From Acidobacteriota bacterium (lineage in GTDB: Bacteria > Acidobacteriota > Polarisedimenticolia > J045): DNA of 35,014 nt. The DNA is taken from the NCBI GenBank assembly GCA_003696075.1, contig RFHH01000015.1, positions 1 to 35,014 of the forward strand. Reading direction: 5' to 3'. A program made the translations under genes and the position numbers. Shown here piece by piece: positions 7,807 to 15,114 of this stretch. How positions within the stretch are numbered: the stretch's first letter is position 1; each line of letters begins with the position of its first letter. The notes beneath the pieces are model-generated. The model ran no database searches, was not told the DNA's origin, and saw only the letters and a program-made list of their open reading frames with translations.

Positions 7807-8573
7807 GACGCGGGACGCGCGGGCTGATTCTTGCGGCGGGGCGGGGTTCGCGTCTGGGCCGGCTGACGTCGCGCCGCCCCAAGGCGCTGGTGCCGCTCGC
7901 CGGAAAACCGCTGATCGCCCACCAGCTCGACTCGTTTCGCGAGGCCGGCGTGCACCCCGTCGCCGTCGTGAGCGGCTATCTCGGCGGACAGCTGCGTGAC
8001 CTGGGGGTCGACCTGTTCGAGAATCCCGAATGGTCGCGAACGCAGATGGTCCGCTCGCTCGCCTGCGCCGCGCCTTGGCTGCGTGAAGGCCCGACGGTGA
8101 TCAGCTACGGCGATGTCATCTGCGCGCCGTCCGTGCTGCGCCGGCTGGCCGAGTGTGAAGAAGAGATCGCGGTCGCCTGCGATCTCGAGTGGCGACGGCT
8201 GTGGGAGGCACGATTCGACGATCCGCTGGCGGACGCCGAAACGTTCCGCTTCGCTCCCGACGGCTCCGTCGCCGAAATCGGCCACCGCCCGCGCCGAATC
8301 GCGGAGATCGAGGCCCAGTACATGGGGCTTTTCCGCCTCACGCCCGAGGGATGGCGGCGAATCGAGCAGCGGCTCGCGAGATGGGGCCGCCGCGAGACCG
8401 ACGGCCTCGATGTCACCACGCTGCTCGATCGCCTGATCGAGGACGATGTCCGCGTCGCCGCGGTTCCGGTGCGCGGCGGCTGGATCGAGGTCGATCGGCC
8501 GGGCGATCTCGAGCTTTACGAACGGTGGATCCGGGAGGGGAAGTCGTTCCTGTCGGCCTGCACCAGGAGATGA
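7803..8573 (+). CDS. CTP:phosphoglutamine cytidylyltransferase (Cj1416-type nucleotidyltransferase)
   Basis: This 256-residue nucleotidyltransferase has the NTP-binding signature LAAGRGSRL (10-18) with Lys27 in RPKAL and the metal-site motif SYGD (101-104). The remainder (SRTQMVRSL, DPLADAETF, EAQYMGLFRL) resembles the LicC/phosphocholine-cytidylyltransferase-like subgroup that contains Cj1416 rather than hexose-1-phosphate enzymes. In C. jejuni the enzyme couples L-glutamine phosphate with CTP to give CDP-L-glutamine and pyrophosphate. Its position directly after the kinase and the hydrolase/kinase fusion, overlapping the latter by ATGA, supports that role. Family and context carry this call; nucleotide specificity is not provable by eye. 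A generic phosphosugar or phosphocholine cytidylyltransferase would be the alternative. Confidence 0.78.
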   Translation: MRRGTRGLILAAGRGSRLGRLTSRRPKALVPLAGKPLIAHQLDSFREAGVHPVAVVSGYLGGQLRDLGVDLFENPEWSRTQMVRSLACAAPWLREGPTVISYGDVICAPSVLRRLAECEEEIAVACDLEWRRLWEARFDDPLADAETFRFAPDGSVAEIGHRPRRIAEIEAQYMGLFRLTPEGWRRIEQRLARWGRRETDGLDVTTLLDRLIEDDVRVAAVPVRGGWIEVDRPGDLELYERWIREGKSFLSACTRR

Positions 8574-8575
8574 CG

Positions 8576-9349
8576 ATGGCCAGACCGAGCGGCGATTTCA
8601 CGACCCTGGCGCGTGCTTACGCGCAAAGCCGTCCGGGTTACTCCGAGCGCGTCCTGGAAGCCCTCATCCGGTTCGTCTCGGCGGAGCGACCGGTCCGGGC
8701 GGTGGCCGACATCGGCGCGGGGACGGGCATCTTCAGCCGCATGCTCGCGCGGCACGGCCTGGACGTGACGGCTGTCGAGCCGAACGACGCGATGCGGAGG
8801 GAGGGCATCGCGACGTCCGCCGGCGTCCCGATCCACTGGCACAGCGGCCGCGCCGAGCGGACCGGGCTTCCGGATCGGTGCTTCGACTGGGTGACGGTCG
8901 CCTCGGCTTTCCACTGGGTCGAGTTGCCGGCGGGTCTGATCGAGATTCACCGCATCCTTCGCCCCGGGGGTTACTTGACCGTGCTGTGGAACCCGCGGGA
9001 CATCGACGGGCACCCCCTGCACGAACGGATCGAAGCGGTGATCGAGGAGATCGTGCCGGATCTTCGCCGCGTTTCGTCCGGTTCACGGCGTCACGCGGCC
9101 GACTGGGAGAGCGTGCTCGTTTCGACCGGGCACTTCAGTGATCCGATCCTGTTCGAGGCGCCGCACGAGGAGCGGATGTCCCGGGAACGCTACATGACTG
9201 CGTGGCGCTCCGTGTGCGATATCCAGGAGCAGGCGGGTCCCGAGCGATTCGAGGAGATCCTGCGGCGTATCGCCGAAATCGTCGAAGCGCACGAGGAAAT
9301 CGTCGTCCCCTACCGGACGCGCGCGTGGACCGTGCGCCGTTGCAGTTGA
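8576..9349 (+). CDS. SAM-dependent methyltransferase (class I), candidate for phosphoramidate or glycan O-methylation
   Basis: This 257-residue class I methyltransferase (Methyltransf_11-like) has motif I VADIGAGTGIFS, the acidic end of beta-2 in AVEPNDAMR, and the later strand LRPGGYLTVLWN. The N-terminal FTTLARAYAQSRPGYSE is typical of small-molecule methyltransferases in this group. Two in-frame ATGs are possible, at 8570 (overlapping the previous stop) and 8576; I prefer 8576 because AGGAG (8565-8569) sits six bases before it and directly abuts 8570. In C. jejuni two methyltransferase genes (Cj1419, Cj1420) adjoin the phosphoramidate genes, so this is a reasonable candidate for methylating the phosphoramidate or a precursor. 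Substrate is inferred from position only. It is the last gene of the tightly packed operon. Confidence 0.78.
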   Translation: MARPSGDFTTLARAYAQSRPGYSERVLEALIRFVSAERPVRAVADIGAGTGIFSRMLARHGLDVTAVEPNDAMRREGIATSAGVPIHWHSGRAERTGLPDRCFDWVTVASAFHWVELPAGLIEIHRILRPGGYLTVLWNPRDIDGHPLHERIEAVIEEIVPDLRRVSSGSRRHAADWESVLVSTGHFSDPILFEAPHEERMSRERYMTAWRSVCDIQEQAGPERFEEILRRIAEIVEAHEEIVVPYRTRAWTVRRCS

Positions 9350-9724
9350 TTCGCTACGCCCCTGTCCGGGTCGCTCCCAGCCGAGCAGCTCCAGCGTGCG
9401 GCCGAAACGCGTGCCCCCAGTAGAAGAAGGGGCTAGGCGGCTCGGGGGGCCTTGGAGCCGATCGGGACCGGCGCCCGGATCGAGCGGCAGGACGTGGCAG
9501 CCCGCCGCCGGCACAATCTCGGCCAGCACCGGCACCGCTGCCGAGGCGCCGGCCCGGAGGGCGTTGACGGCCCAGGGCTTTTCACCCAGAATGCTACCTT
9601 CCTTTGACCTGGATCGTTCTTGGAGGTCTCACCGAGGAACGTCCGGGATCGTCGGTGGCGGGGTCGCGAGCGGCCTCCCAGGTCGCGAGCCGAGTCGCCG
9701 CGCCCGGGAAAGGAAGGCGACCAA
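9350..9724. other. 375-base intergenic region between the methyltransferase and peptide transporter genes
   Basis: No convincing gene is present. GCCCC and GGGGC (about 9412-9433) could form a weak stem downstream of the methyltransferase, but no T-tract follows. On the - strand, about 9350-9600, there is an open stretch with GC-rich third positions (reads such as GEKPWAVNALRAGASAAVPV and TRFGRTLELLGW) that may be a decayed coding remnant. On the + strand a possible promoter sits at 9564-9592. AGGAAGG (9711-9717) is the ribosome binding site of the transporter. Confidence 0.5.
9564..9592 (+). promoter_or_regulatory. Possible sigma70-type promoter for the peptide transporter gene
   Basis: TTGACG (9564-9569) and CAGAAT (9587-9592) are separated by 17 bases. 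The -10 matches consensus at four of six positions, including the key A2 and T6. It would give a 5' leader of roughly 125 bases. Assignment is by eye only. Confidence 0.3.
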
Positions 9725-11641
9725 GTGGCGAACAGACACCCGAAGGGGCTCTATCCGCTCTTCTTCACCGAGATGTGGGAGCGCCTGGCCTTCTACCTGA
9801 TGCTGGGCATCCTGTTCCTTTACCTCACCGACCGGGAACGCGGCGGCCTGGGCCTGACGACCGGACAGGCGGGCGAGATCTTCGGGACCTACCTGGCCTT
9901 CGTCTACTTCACACCGTTCCTGGGCGGAATGATCGCCGACCGTGTTCTCGGCTACCGGCGCTCCATCCTCCTCGGCGGGGTGCTGATGGCGCTCGGCTAC
10001 TTCAGCCTCGGCATTCGCAGCCTGCAAACGCTCTACATCGGCCTCGTGCTGATCTGCCTCGGCAACGGCTTCTTCAAGCCGAACATCTCGACGATGGTCG
10101 GCAATCTGTACGAAGCCGGCGATCCGCGCCGCGATGCGGGATTCAACATCTTTTACATGGGCATCAACATCGGCGCGGCGGTCTCCGCTCTCGTCGCGAC
10201 GCCGATCCGCAACCTGTGGAACTTCAACTACGCGTTCGTCGCCGCCGGGATCGGACTGCTCGTGGGTGTGGCGATCCTGTTGAGTCACTGGAAACCGCTC
10301 GAGCGAGGTGACCGGAAATCGCAGCCCGCTCCGGGCGAGACCGGCCTGAAGGAGGTCGCCCTCGTCATCCTCCTGCCGGCGCTCCTCTTCGGTATCCTCG
10401 GCTACTTCCTCGGTACGAAGGTCAAGTTCCTCCACGACACGCTCGGCGGCAGCACGACCGGGTTCCTGCTGGGCGTCGTGCCGATCATCGGCTACTTCGT
10501 GTATCTGGCGAGGACCGCGGAGCCCGAGGAGCGGCCGGGACTTTCCGCGCTGATGCCGGTCTTCCTCGCCGGGGCGACGTTCTTCATGATCCTGCACCTG
10601 AGCGGAGGACTGTTCACCATCTGGGCACGGGACGACACGAACCGCGTGGCGCCGTGGCTGCCGTTCAAACAGGTCTACGCTCAGGTGGCGATGCCGTCCT
10701 ACTACTTCAATGCCGCCCCCGACGTGCCGCGCCCGCGCGAGGAGCTCTTCGTCGACACCGACGACCGCACGGCAACGCTTTTCGGCGCGAAGATCCTCAC
10801 CCAGCAGGCCGTCGACAGGATCCTCGCCGAGCATCCCGACCTCCGGGCCGCCGACCCGGAGAGCACCCCCATGGAGCTGGACTGGCAGGCGTTGGTCTGC
10901 AAGATCTACGACGAGAAGAACGTCAAGATCAAGACGGAAAAGGATGCCCATGGGCACGAGACCCTTTCCGTTCAGATCGAGCCGGAAACCGCTGTACCGT
11001 TGGGGAAGGTGATCTTCCTCCGCTCCGTCGAGGGGCGGGATGCGCCGGTGTTCCTCGTCACCCCGGAGGTGCACCGGAAGGTGTTCGCCAATGCGGCTCC
11101 GGAGGCGCGGCTACCGGCCGGGAAGTTCCTCAAGCTGGCGAATCCGGAGTTGATCACCGGCCTGTTCAACCCGCTGTTCGTCGTCTTGCTGACGCCGCTG
11201 GTGGTCGGATTCTTCGGCTGGCTGATGCGCCGAGGGATCGTGGTGAGCACGGCGAGGAAGATCTTCTACGGCATGTGCCTCACCGCGGCGGCCCTGGGGA
11301 TCATGGCACTCGCCGCGTGGACGTCGCAGGACGGAGCCTACAAGGTCTCCGCATGGTGGATGATCCTGGCCTACCTCGTGGTGACGACCGGCGAGTTGTG
11401 CCTGTCCCCGATGGGGCTGTCGCTGGTGACAAAGCTCTCGCCCGCCCGTTACGCCGGGCTGATGATGGGCGGCTGGTTCCTGGCGACCGCGATCGGTTCG
11501 AAGCTCTCCGGCTTCATCAGCGGGCTGGAGCCGACGACCAACCTGTTCGTCGTGCTGGTCGTGGCGACACTGGCCGTCGCCGGGTTCCTGTTCCTGCTGC
11601 TGCCGTGGCTCGAGCGCACGCTGGAGAAGTACGGCGCCTGA
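9725..11641 (+). CDS. POT/PTR2-family proton-coupled peptide transporter with a large extracytoplasmic insertion
   Basis: This 638-residue membrane protein starts with GTG seven bases after AGGAAGG. The POT hallmark ExxER is in TM1 (EMWER, residues 16-20); FNIFYMGINIG (140-150) matches the PTR2 signature; GELCLSPMGLSLVTKLSP (556-573) is the second signature. It should import di/tripeptides with protons across the inner membrane. Usual bacterial POTs have about 450-500 residues. The excess is a soluble segment of about residues 304-470, between the helix ending SGGLFTIWAR and the helix beginning with the conserved NP (FNPLFVVLL, 481-489). With a cytoplasmic N-terminus that loop (TM7-TM8) faces the periplasm. 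The gene is convergent with rodA and appears to be its own unit. Confidence 0.9.
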   Translation: MANRHPKGLYPLFFTEMWERLAFYLMLGILFLYLTDRERGGLGLTTGQAGEIFGTYLAFVYFTPFLGGMIADRVLGYRRSILLGGVLMALGYFSLGIRSLQTLYIGLVLICLGNGFFKPNISTMVGNLYEAGDPRRDAGFNIFYMGINIGAAVSALVATPIRNLWNFNYAFVAAGIGLLVGVAILLSHWKPLERGDRKSQPAPGETGLKEVALVILLPALLFGILGYFLGTKVKFLHDTLGGSTTGFLLGVVPIIGYFVYLARTAEPEERPGLSALMPVFLAGATFFMILHLSGGLFTIWARDDTNRVAPWLPFKQVYAQVAMPSYYFNAAPDVPRPREELFVDTDDRTATLFGAKILTQQAVDRILAEHPDLRAADPESTPMELDWQALVCKIYDEKNVKIKTEKDAHGHETLSVQIEPETAVPLGKVIFLRSVEGRDAPVFLVTPEVHRKVFANAAPEARLPAGKFLKLANPELITGLFNPLFVVLLTPLVVGFFGWLMRRGIVVSTARKIFYGMCLTAAALGIMALAAWTSQDGAYKVSAWWMILAYLVVTTGELCLSPMGLSLVTKLSPARYAGLMMGGWFLATAIGSKLSGFISGLEPTTNLFVVLVVATLAVAGFLFLLLPWLERTLEKYGA

Positions 11642-11713
11642 TCCCCGGCGGAGCGCGGAACAGCGGGGACCCGGGGCGCTCCGGAGGGCGCTCGGTCCGG
11701 CGGGCCCGGGCCG

Positions 11714-12811
11714 TCAGTCGTTGACGAAGCGCCGGCTGCGCACCGAGCCGACGAGGCCGAACGCGAGGAACGTCGCGGCGACCGAGGAGCCGCCGTAGGA
11801 GACGACGGGCAGCGGAATTCCGATCGTGGGCAGGATTCCGGTCACCATCCCGGCGTTGACGAACACCTGTCCCGCCCACAGGCAGGCGACGGTCACGCAG
11901 AGAAAGGTGCCCAGGGTGTCGCGCGCCATGGCCGCGGTGCCGAAGGTGCGGAGGAGGAGCGAGAAGTAGAGCCCGAGGACGACCAGCACTCCCAGAAAGC
12001 CCGTCTCCTCGGCGATCACCGCGAGGATGAAATCGGTCTCCCGGGCCGGCAGGAAATCGAGGCGCGACTGGCTGCCGCGGAACAGCCCCTTGCCGGCCAC
12101 CCCGCCGGACCCGACCGCGATTCGCGACTGGATCACCTGATAACCGGAGCCTGCGGGATCGCGGCCCGGATCGAAGACGGTGAGGATGCGCTCTTTCTGG
12201 TAGGGCTTGAGGACCAGAAACCACGCCGCCGGGGCGGCGAGCGCCGCCACCAGGGCCAGCGCCACGAGCACCCGCGGCCGGACGCCCGCGAGCCACGCCC
12301 CGCCGACGAAGGCCGGCGCCAGCGTCAGTGCGGTGCCCATGTCCGGCTGGGCGGCGACGAGGGCCGCCGGCACGCCGACGATCAGGCCCAGCTTCACCAA
12401 CCGGCGGAGGTCGAGCTTCCCCGCGATGCGGGCCAGGTAAGCCGACACGGACAAGCAGACCACCGCCTTCATCGGCTCCGAGGGCTGGATTCGGAGGGAT
12501 CCCAGCTCGATCCAGGATCGGGCCCCCGCGATCGGCCGGCCCCGGAACAGGAGGAACACGAGCACCGCGATCCCCCCGAGATACAGGAGGGGCACGGCGT
12601 CCGCCCAGTCGCGGTAGTCGATCCTCTGGACGGCGAGGTAGATCGACACCCCCAGCAGCACGTACCCGAGCTGCCGGAGGCCCGCGCGCCCGAGCCAGCC
12701 GGCGCCGTCGACGTGAGTGGCCGAGGCCACCGCGACCACGCCGATCAGACCCAGAGCGACGAGGTGCGCCAGGGTCGCCAGGTCGCTCCGACGCCCGCCG
12801 AGCAGCGTCAC
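11714..12811 (-). CDS. rodA: Rod-shape-determining SEDS glycosyltransferase RodA
   Basis: This 365-residue polytopic SEDS protein polymerises lipid II glycan strands as the partner of PBP2. Visible landmarks are the WIELGSLRIQPSEPMK block, AAQPDMGTAL, the catalytic-loop region GKGLFRGSQSRLDFLPARETDFILAVIAEE (quoted in parts: GKGLFRGSQSR, LDFLPARETDF), and the C-terminal GIPLPVVSYGGSS. All are classic RodA/FtsW signatures, and LDFLPARETDF favours RodA over FtsW. The GTG start at 12811 overlaps the mrdA stop by four bases and follows AGAGGAGG. It is the last gene of the mre operon; no strong terminator is seen in the 72 bases before the convergent transporter gene. Confidence 0.95.
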   Translation of the reverse strand: MTLLGGRRSDLATLAHLVALGLIGVVAVASATHVDGAGWLGRAGLRQLGYVLLGVSIYLAVQRIDYRDWADAVPLLYLGGIAVLVFLLFRGRPIAGARSWIELGSLRIQPSEPMKAVVCLSVSAYLARIAGKLDLRRLVKLGLIVGVPAALVAAQPDMGTALTLAPAFVGGAWLAGVRPRVLVALALVAALAAPAAWFLVLKPYQKERILTVFDPGRDPAGSGYQVIQSRIAVGSGGVAGKGLFRGSQSRLDFLPARETDFILAVIAEETGFLGVLVVLGLYFSLLLRTFGTAAMARDTLGTFLCVTVACLWAGQVFVNAGMVTGILPTIGIPLPVVSYGGSSVAATFLAFGLVGSVRSRRFVND

Positions 12812-14640
12812 GGCCGCCTCCTCTGTGCGACGCGCACGGCGCCCTCGCGAGGCAGGAGCCCTCTCCGCTCGAGGTATCGCCGCACCACGCGGCCGGCGAT
12901 CGGCGCGGCGGCCTCGCCCCCGTGCCCGCCGTGCTCGACGAGGATCGCCCACGCCAGCACCGGCGCATCCGCCGGGGCGAAACCGACGAACCACGAGTGG
13001 TCCCCCGGATCGGAACCGGCGTCGAGTCCGACGACCTGCGCCGTGCCGGTCTTCCCCGCCACGAGAACGCCGGGAATGCGAGCGGCGCGCGCCGTGCCAT
13101 GCTCCGACTCGACGACGTCGATCATCCCCGAGCGCACTTCTTCCAGCGTCCGAGGGGACAGGCCGACGTCGCGTCCCGGGGGCGGGGCGCCGGGCGGCTC
13201 GTGGAGCGCCGGCCGGGGCCGGCGGCCGCCCGAGGCGATCGTCGCGGCGACGACGGCCATCTGAAGCGGCGTCACCATCAGCGGCCCCTGCCCGATCGAG
13301 ACGGAGATCGTCTCCCCCGGAAACCAGGGTTCGTGGCGCGTGCGCCGCTTCCAGTCGGGATCGGGAACGAGCCCCTCCGCTTCGCCGGCCAGCGGGACCC
13401 CCGTCCGGGAGCCGAGCCCGAAGCGACGCGCCCATGCGGCGATCCGCTCGATGCCGAGCCGATCACCGACGTTATAGAAGAAGATGTTGCACGAGCGGGC
13501 GATCGCCTCCCGCACGCGCAGAGGGCCGTGCCCCCAACGGCGGTGGCAGCGAAAGCGCCGGCCGTGGAAGGTGGCGCTTCCCCGGCAGACGATCCGCTCG
13601 TCGGGCTCGACGACTCCCTCCTCGAGACCGGCAGCGGCCATGACCAGCTTGAAGGTCGACCCGGGCGAATAGAGCCCTCCTATGGCCCGATTCTGGAGCG
13701 CCCGCCGTGGATCGGCGGCGAGGGCCTCCCAGGCCTCCGGGCGCAGGCGGGTCGTGAAGAGGTTCGGGTCGAAAGACGGCGAGGAGAAGAGCGCTTTCAC
13801 GGCGCCGGTCCGCGGATCGAGCATCACCGCGGCTCCCGCGCGCCGGCCGAACTCGCGGGCGAGATCGCGCTGAAGATCGGCGTCGATCGTCAGCCCCAAC
13901 GGACGCCCGTGCTCCGCCCGCCGCACGGTCGCCACGGCGCGGATCGGCCGTCCGCGCGCATTGACCTCCTCGAGAACGATGCCGGGCCGGCCCCGGAGGC
14001 TCCTGTCGAACGCCGCCTCGGCACCGGTCCGGCCCACCCGGTCGCCGGGAAGCAGGCCCTCCTCCTCGGCGAGTTCCTCGCCGGTCACCTCCGACGTGTA
14101 GCCGACGACGTGCGCCGCGGCCGGTCCGAGCGGATAGCTGCGCCGCGCCTCCACGACCACGTCGATCGCCCCCAACTCCGCGCGGTGCGCCTCGATCCGC
14201 GCGGCGACGTCGAGGTCCACGTCCTCCAGCAGCCGGACGGGCAGGAACGCCGGTCGCGACGCCTGCTCCTCGAGCCGCTCCAGGAGCGGAGTCTCGGGTC
14301 GGCCGAGAAGGCGGGCCAGTTCGCGGACCGACGCGGACGGGTCTCGGGTGCGGCGGCGGTCGAGGTACACGGAGAAGGTCGGGCGGTTGCTCGCCAGCAG
14401 TTCGCCGCTGTCGTCGAGCAGGGGACCGCGCACCGGACGCACGATCCGGCGCCTCAGGCGGTTCTCCTCGGCCTTGAGGCGATACTCCCGCCCCTTCACG
14501 ATCTGCAAGTACCAGAAGACGCCGCCGAACAGCAAGAATCCGGCGGCCACCAGGATGCGGAGCAGCAAGAGCCGCCGCTCCAGCATGCGGTTCCGCTGGT
14601 AGTCGCGGTAGGGCTTGAGCTGCCGGTAATCGATGCGCAT
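12808..14640 (-). CDS. mrdA: Penicillin-binding protein 2, elongasome transpeptidase
   Basis: The protein has 610 residues: a cytoplasmic tail, one TM helix (~23-45), the pedestal/dimerisation region (~60-245) and a transpeptidase domain (~250-590). Catalytic motifs are Ser328-Thr-Phe-Lys331 (GSTFK), Ser383-Cys-Asn385 and Lys530-Thr-Gly532. It cross-links peptidoglycan during lateral wall growth with RodA, encoded immediately downstream with a GTGA overlap. Between the SxxK and SxN motifs are Cys352, Cys365, His371 and Cys384, a cluster that could bind zinc, as reported for Acinetobacter PBP2 (recalled, not checked). The start at 14640 lies six bases after the mreD stop. Confidence 0.95.
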   Translation of the reverse strand: MRIDYRQLKPYRDYQRNRMLERRLLLLRILVAAGFLLFGGVFWYLQIVKGREYRLKAEENRLRRRIVRPVRGPLLDDSGELLASNRPTFSVYLDRRRTRDPSASVRELARLLGRPETPLLERLEEQASRPAFLPVRLLEDVDLDVAARIEAHRAELGAIDVVVEARRSYPLGPAAAHVVGYTSEVTGEELAEEEGLLPGDRVGRTGAEAAFDRSLRGRPGIVLEEVNARGRPIRAVATVRRAEHGRPLGLTIDADLQRDLAREFGRRAGAAVMLDPRTGAVKALFSSPSFDPNLFTTRLRPEAWEALAADPRRALQNRAIGGLYSPGSTFKLVMAAAGLEEGVVEPDERIVCRGSATFHGRRFRCHRRWGHGPLRVREAIARSCNIFFYNVGDRLGIERIAAWARRFGLGSRTGVPLAGEAEGLVPDPDWKRRTRHEPWFPGETISVSIGQGPLMVTPLQMAVVAATIASGGRRPRPALHEPPGAPPPGRDVGLSPRTLEEVRSGMIDVVESEHGTARAARIPGVLVAGKTGTAQVVGLDAGSDPGDHSWFVGFAPADAPVLAWAILVEHGGHGGEAAAPIAGRVVRRYLERRGLLPREGAVRVAQRRRP

Positions 14641-14646
14641 CGTCCG

Positions 14647-15114
14647 TCACGACCGGGGCCGGCCGACGGCCGAGCCCAGGGCGAGCCCGAGCAGCATGTT
14701 CCCAACGGCGGCCGCTGTCCAGATCCCGACCCCGGGCAGCTCTCCCACCGGCCGGTCGAACAGCGCCGCCAGGCCGATCTGGAGCCCCCAGTCGGCCACC
14801 GTGGCCGCGGCGTAGGCGGCGGCGGCGGGGAAGGTCTGGGTGAGATCGAGGCGCGACCCGAGCAGCGCCACAGCGTAGGCCGCGACCATGTGCGTGAAGG
14901 CGCGCTGGCCGAACAGGTCCCGCACCCAGGCATCCTCGAGAAGCCCGGTCAACAGCCCGGCGCCGATCGCGGTGCCGCGGCGTCCCCCGAGCGCCGCGAG
15001 AACGGCGACGACGAGGAGCGGATCCAGCCGCAGGCCGGACGGCGCCACGTAGGACATCACGGCGGACAGCGCCAGCGCCCCCAGCGCGAGCGCCCCGAGC
15101 CTCAGCGCGCTCAT
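14647..15114 (-). CDS. mreD: Rod-shape-determining protein MreD
   Basis: This small hydrophobic protein of 155 residues has about five predicted membrane helices, starting at residues 5-25. Sequence conservation in MreD is low. The call rests on size, hydrophobicity, the segment GLLTGLLEDAW (resembling the usual G-L-x-x-D motif of MreD) and position between mreC and mrdA. It links MreC and the SEDS-PBP2 pair to MreB filaments. Its ATG overlaps the mreC stop by four bases. Confidence 0.88.
   Translation of the reverse strand: MSALRLGALALGALALSAVMSYVAPSGLRLDPLLVVAVLAALGGRRGTAIGAGLLTGLLEDAWVRDLFGQRAFTHMVAAYAVALLGSRLDLTQTFPAAAAYAAATVADWGLQIGLAALFDRPVGELPGVGIWTAAAVGNMLLGLALGSAVGRPRS

Noticed and set aside
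11642-11713. Bidirectional terminator between the transporter and rodA
   Set aside because: GGAGCGC and GCGCTCC (11650-11656, 11676-11682) can pair, but the loop is 19 bases and no T-tract lies on either side.
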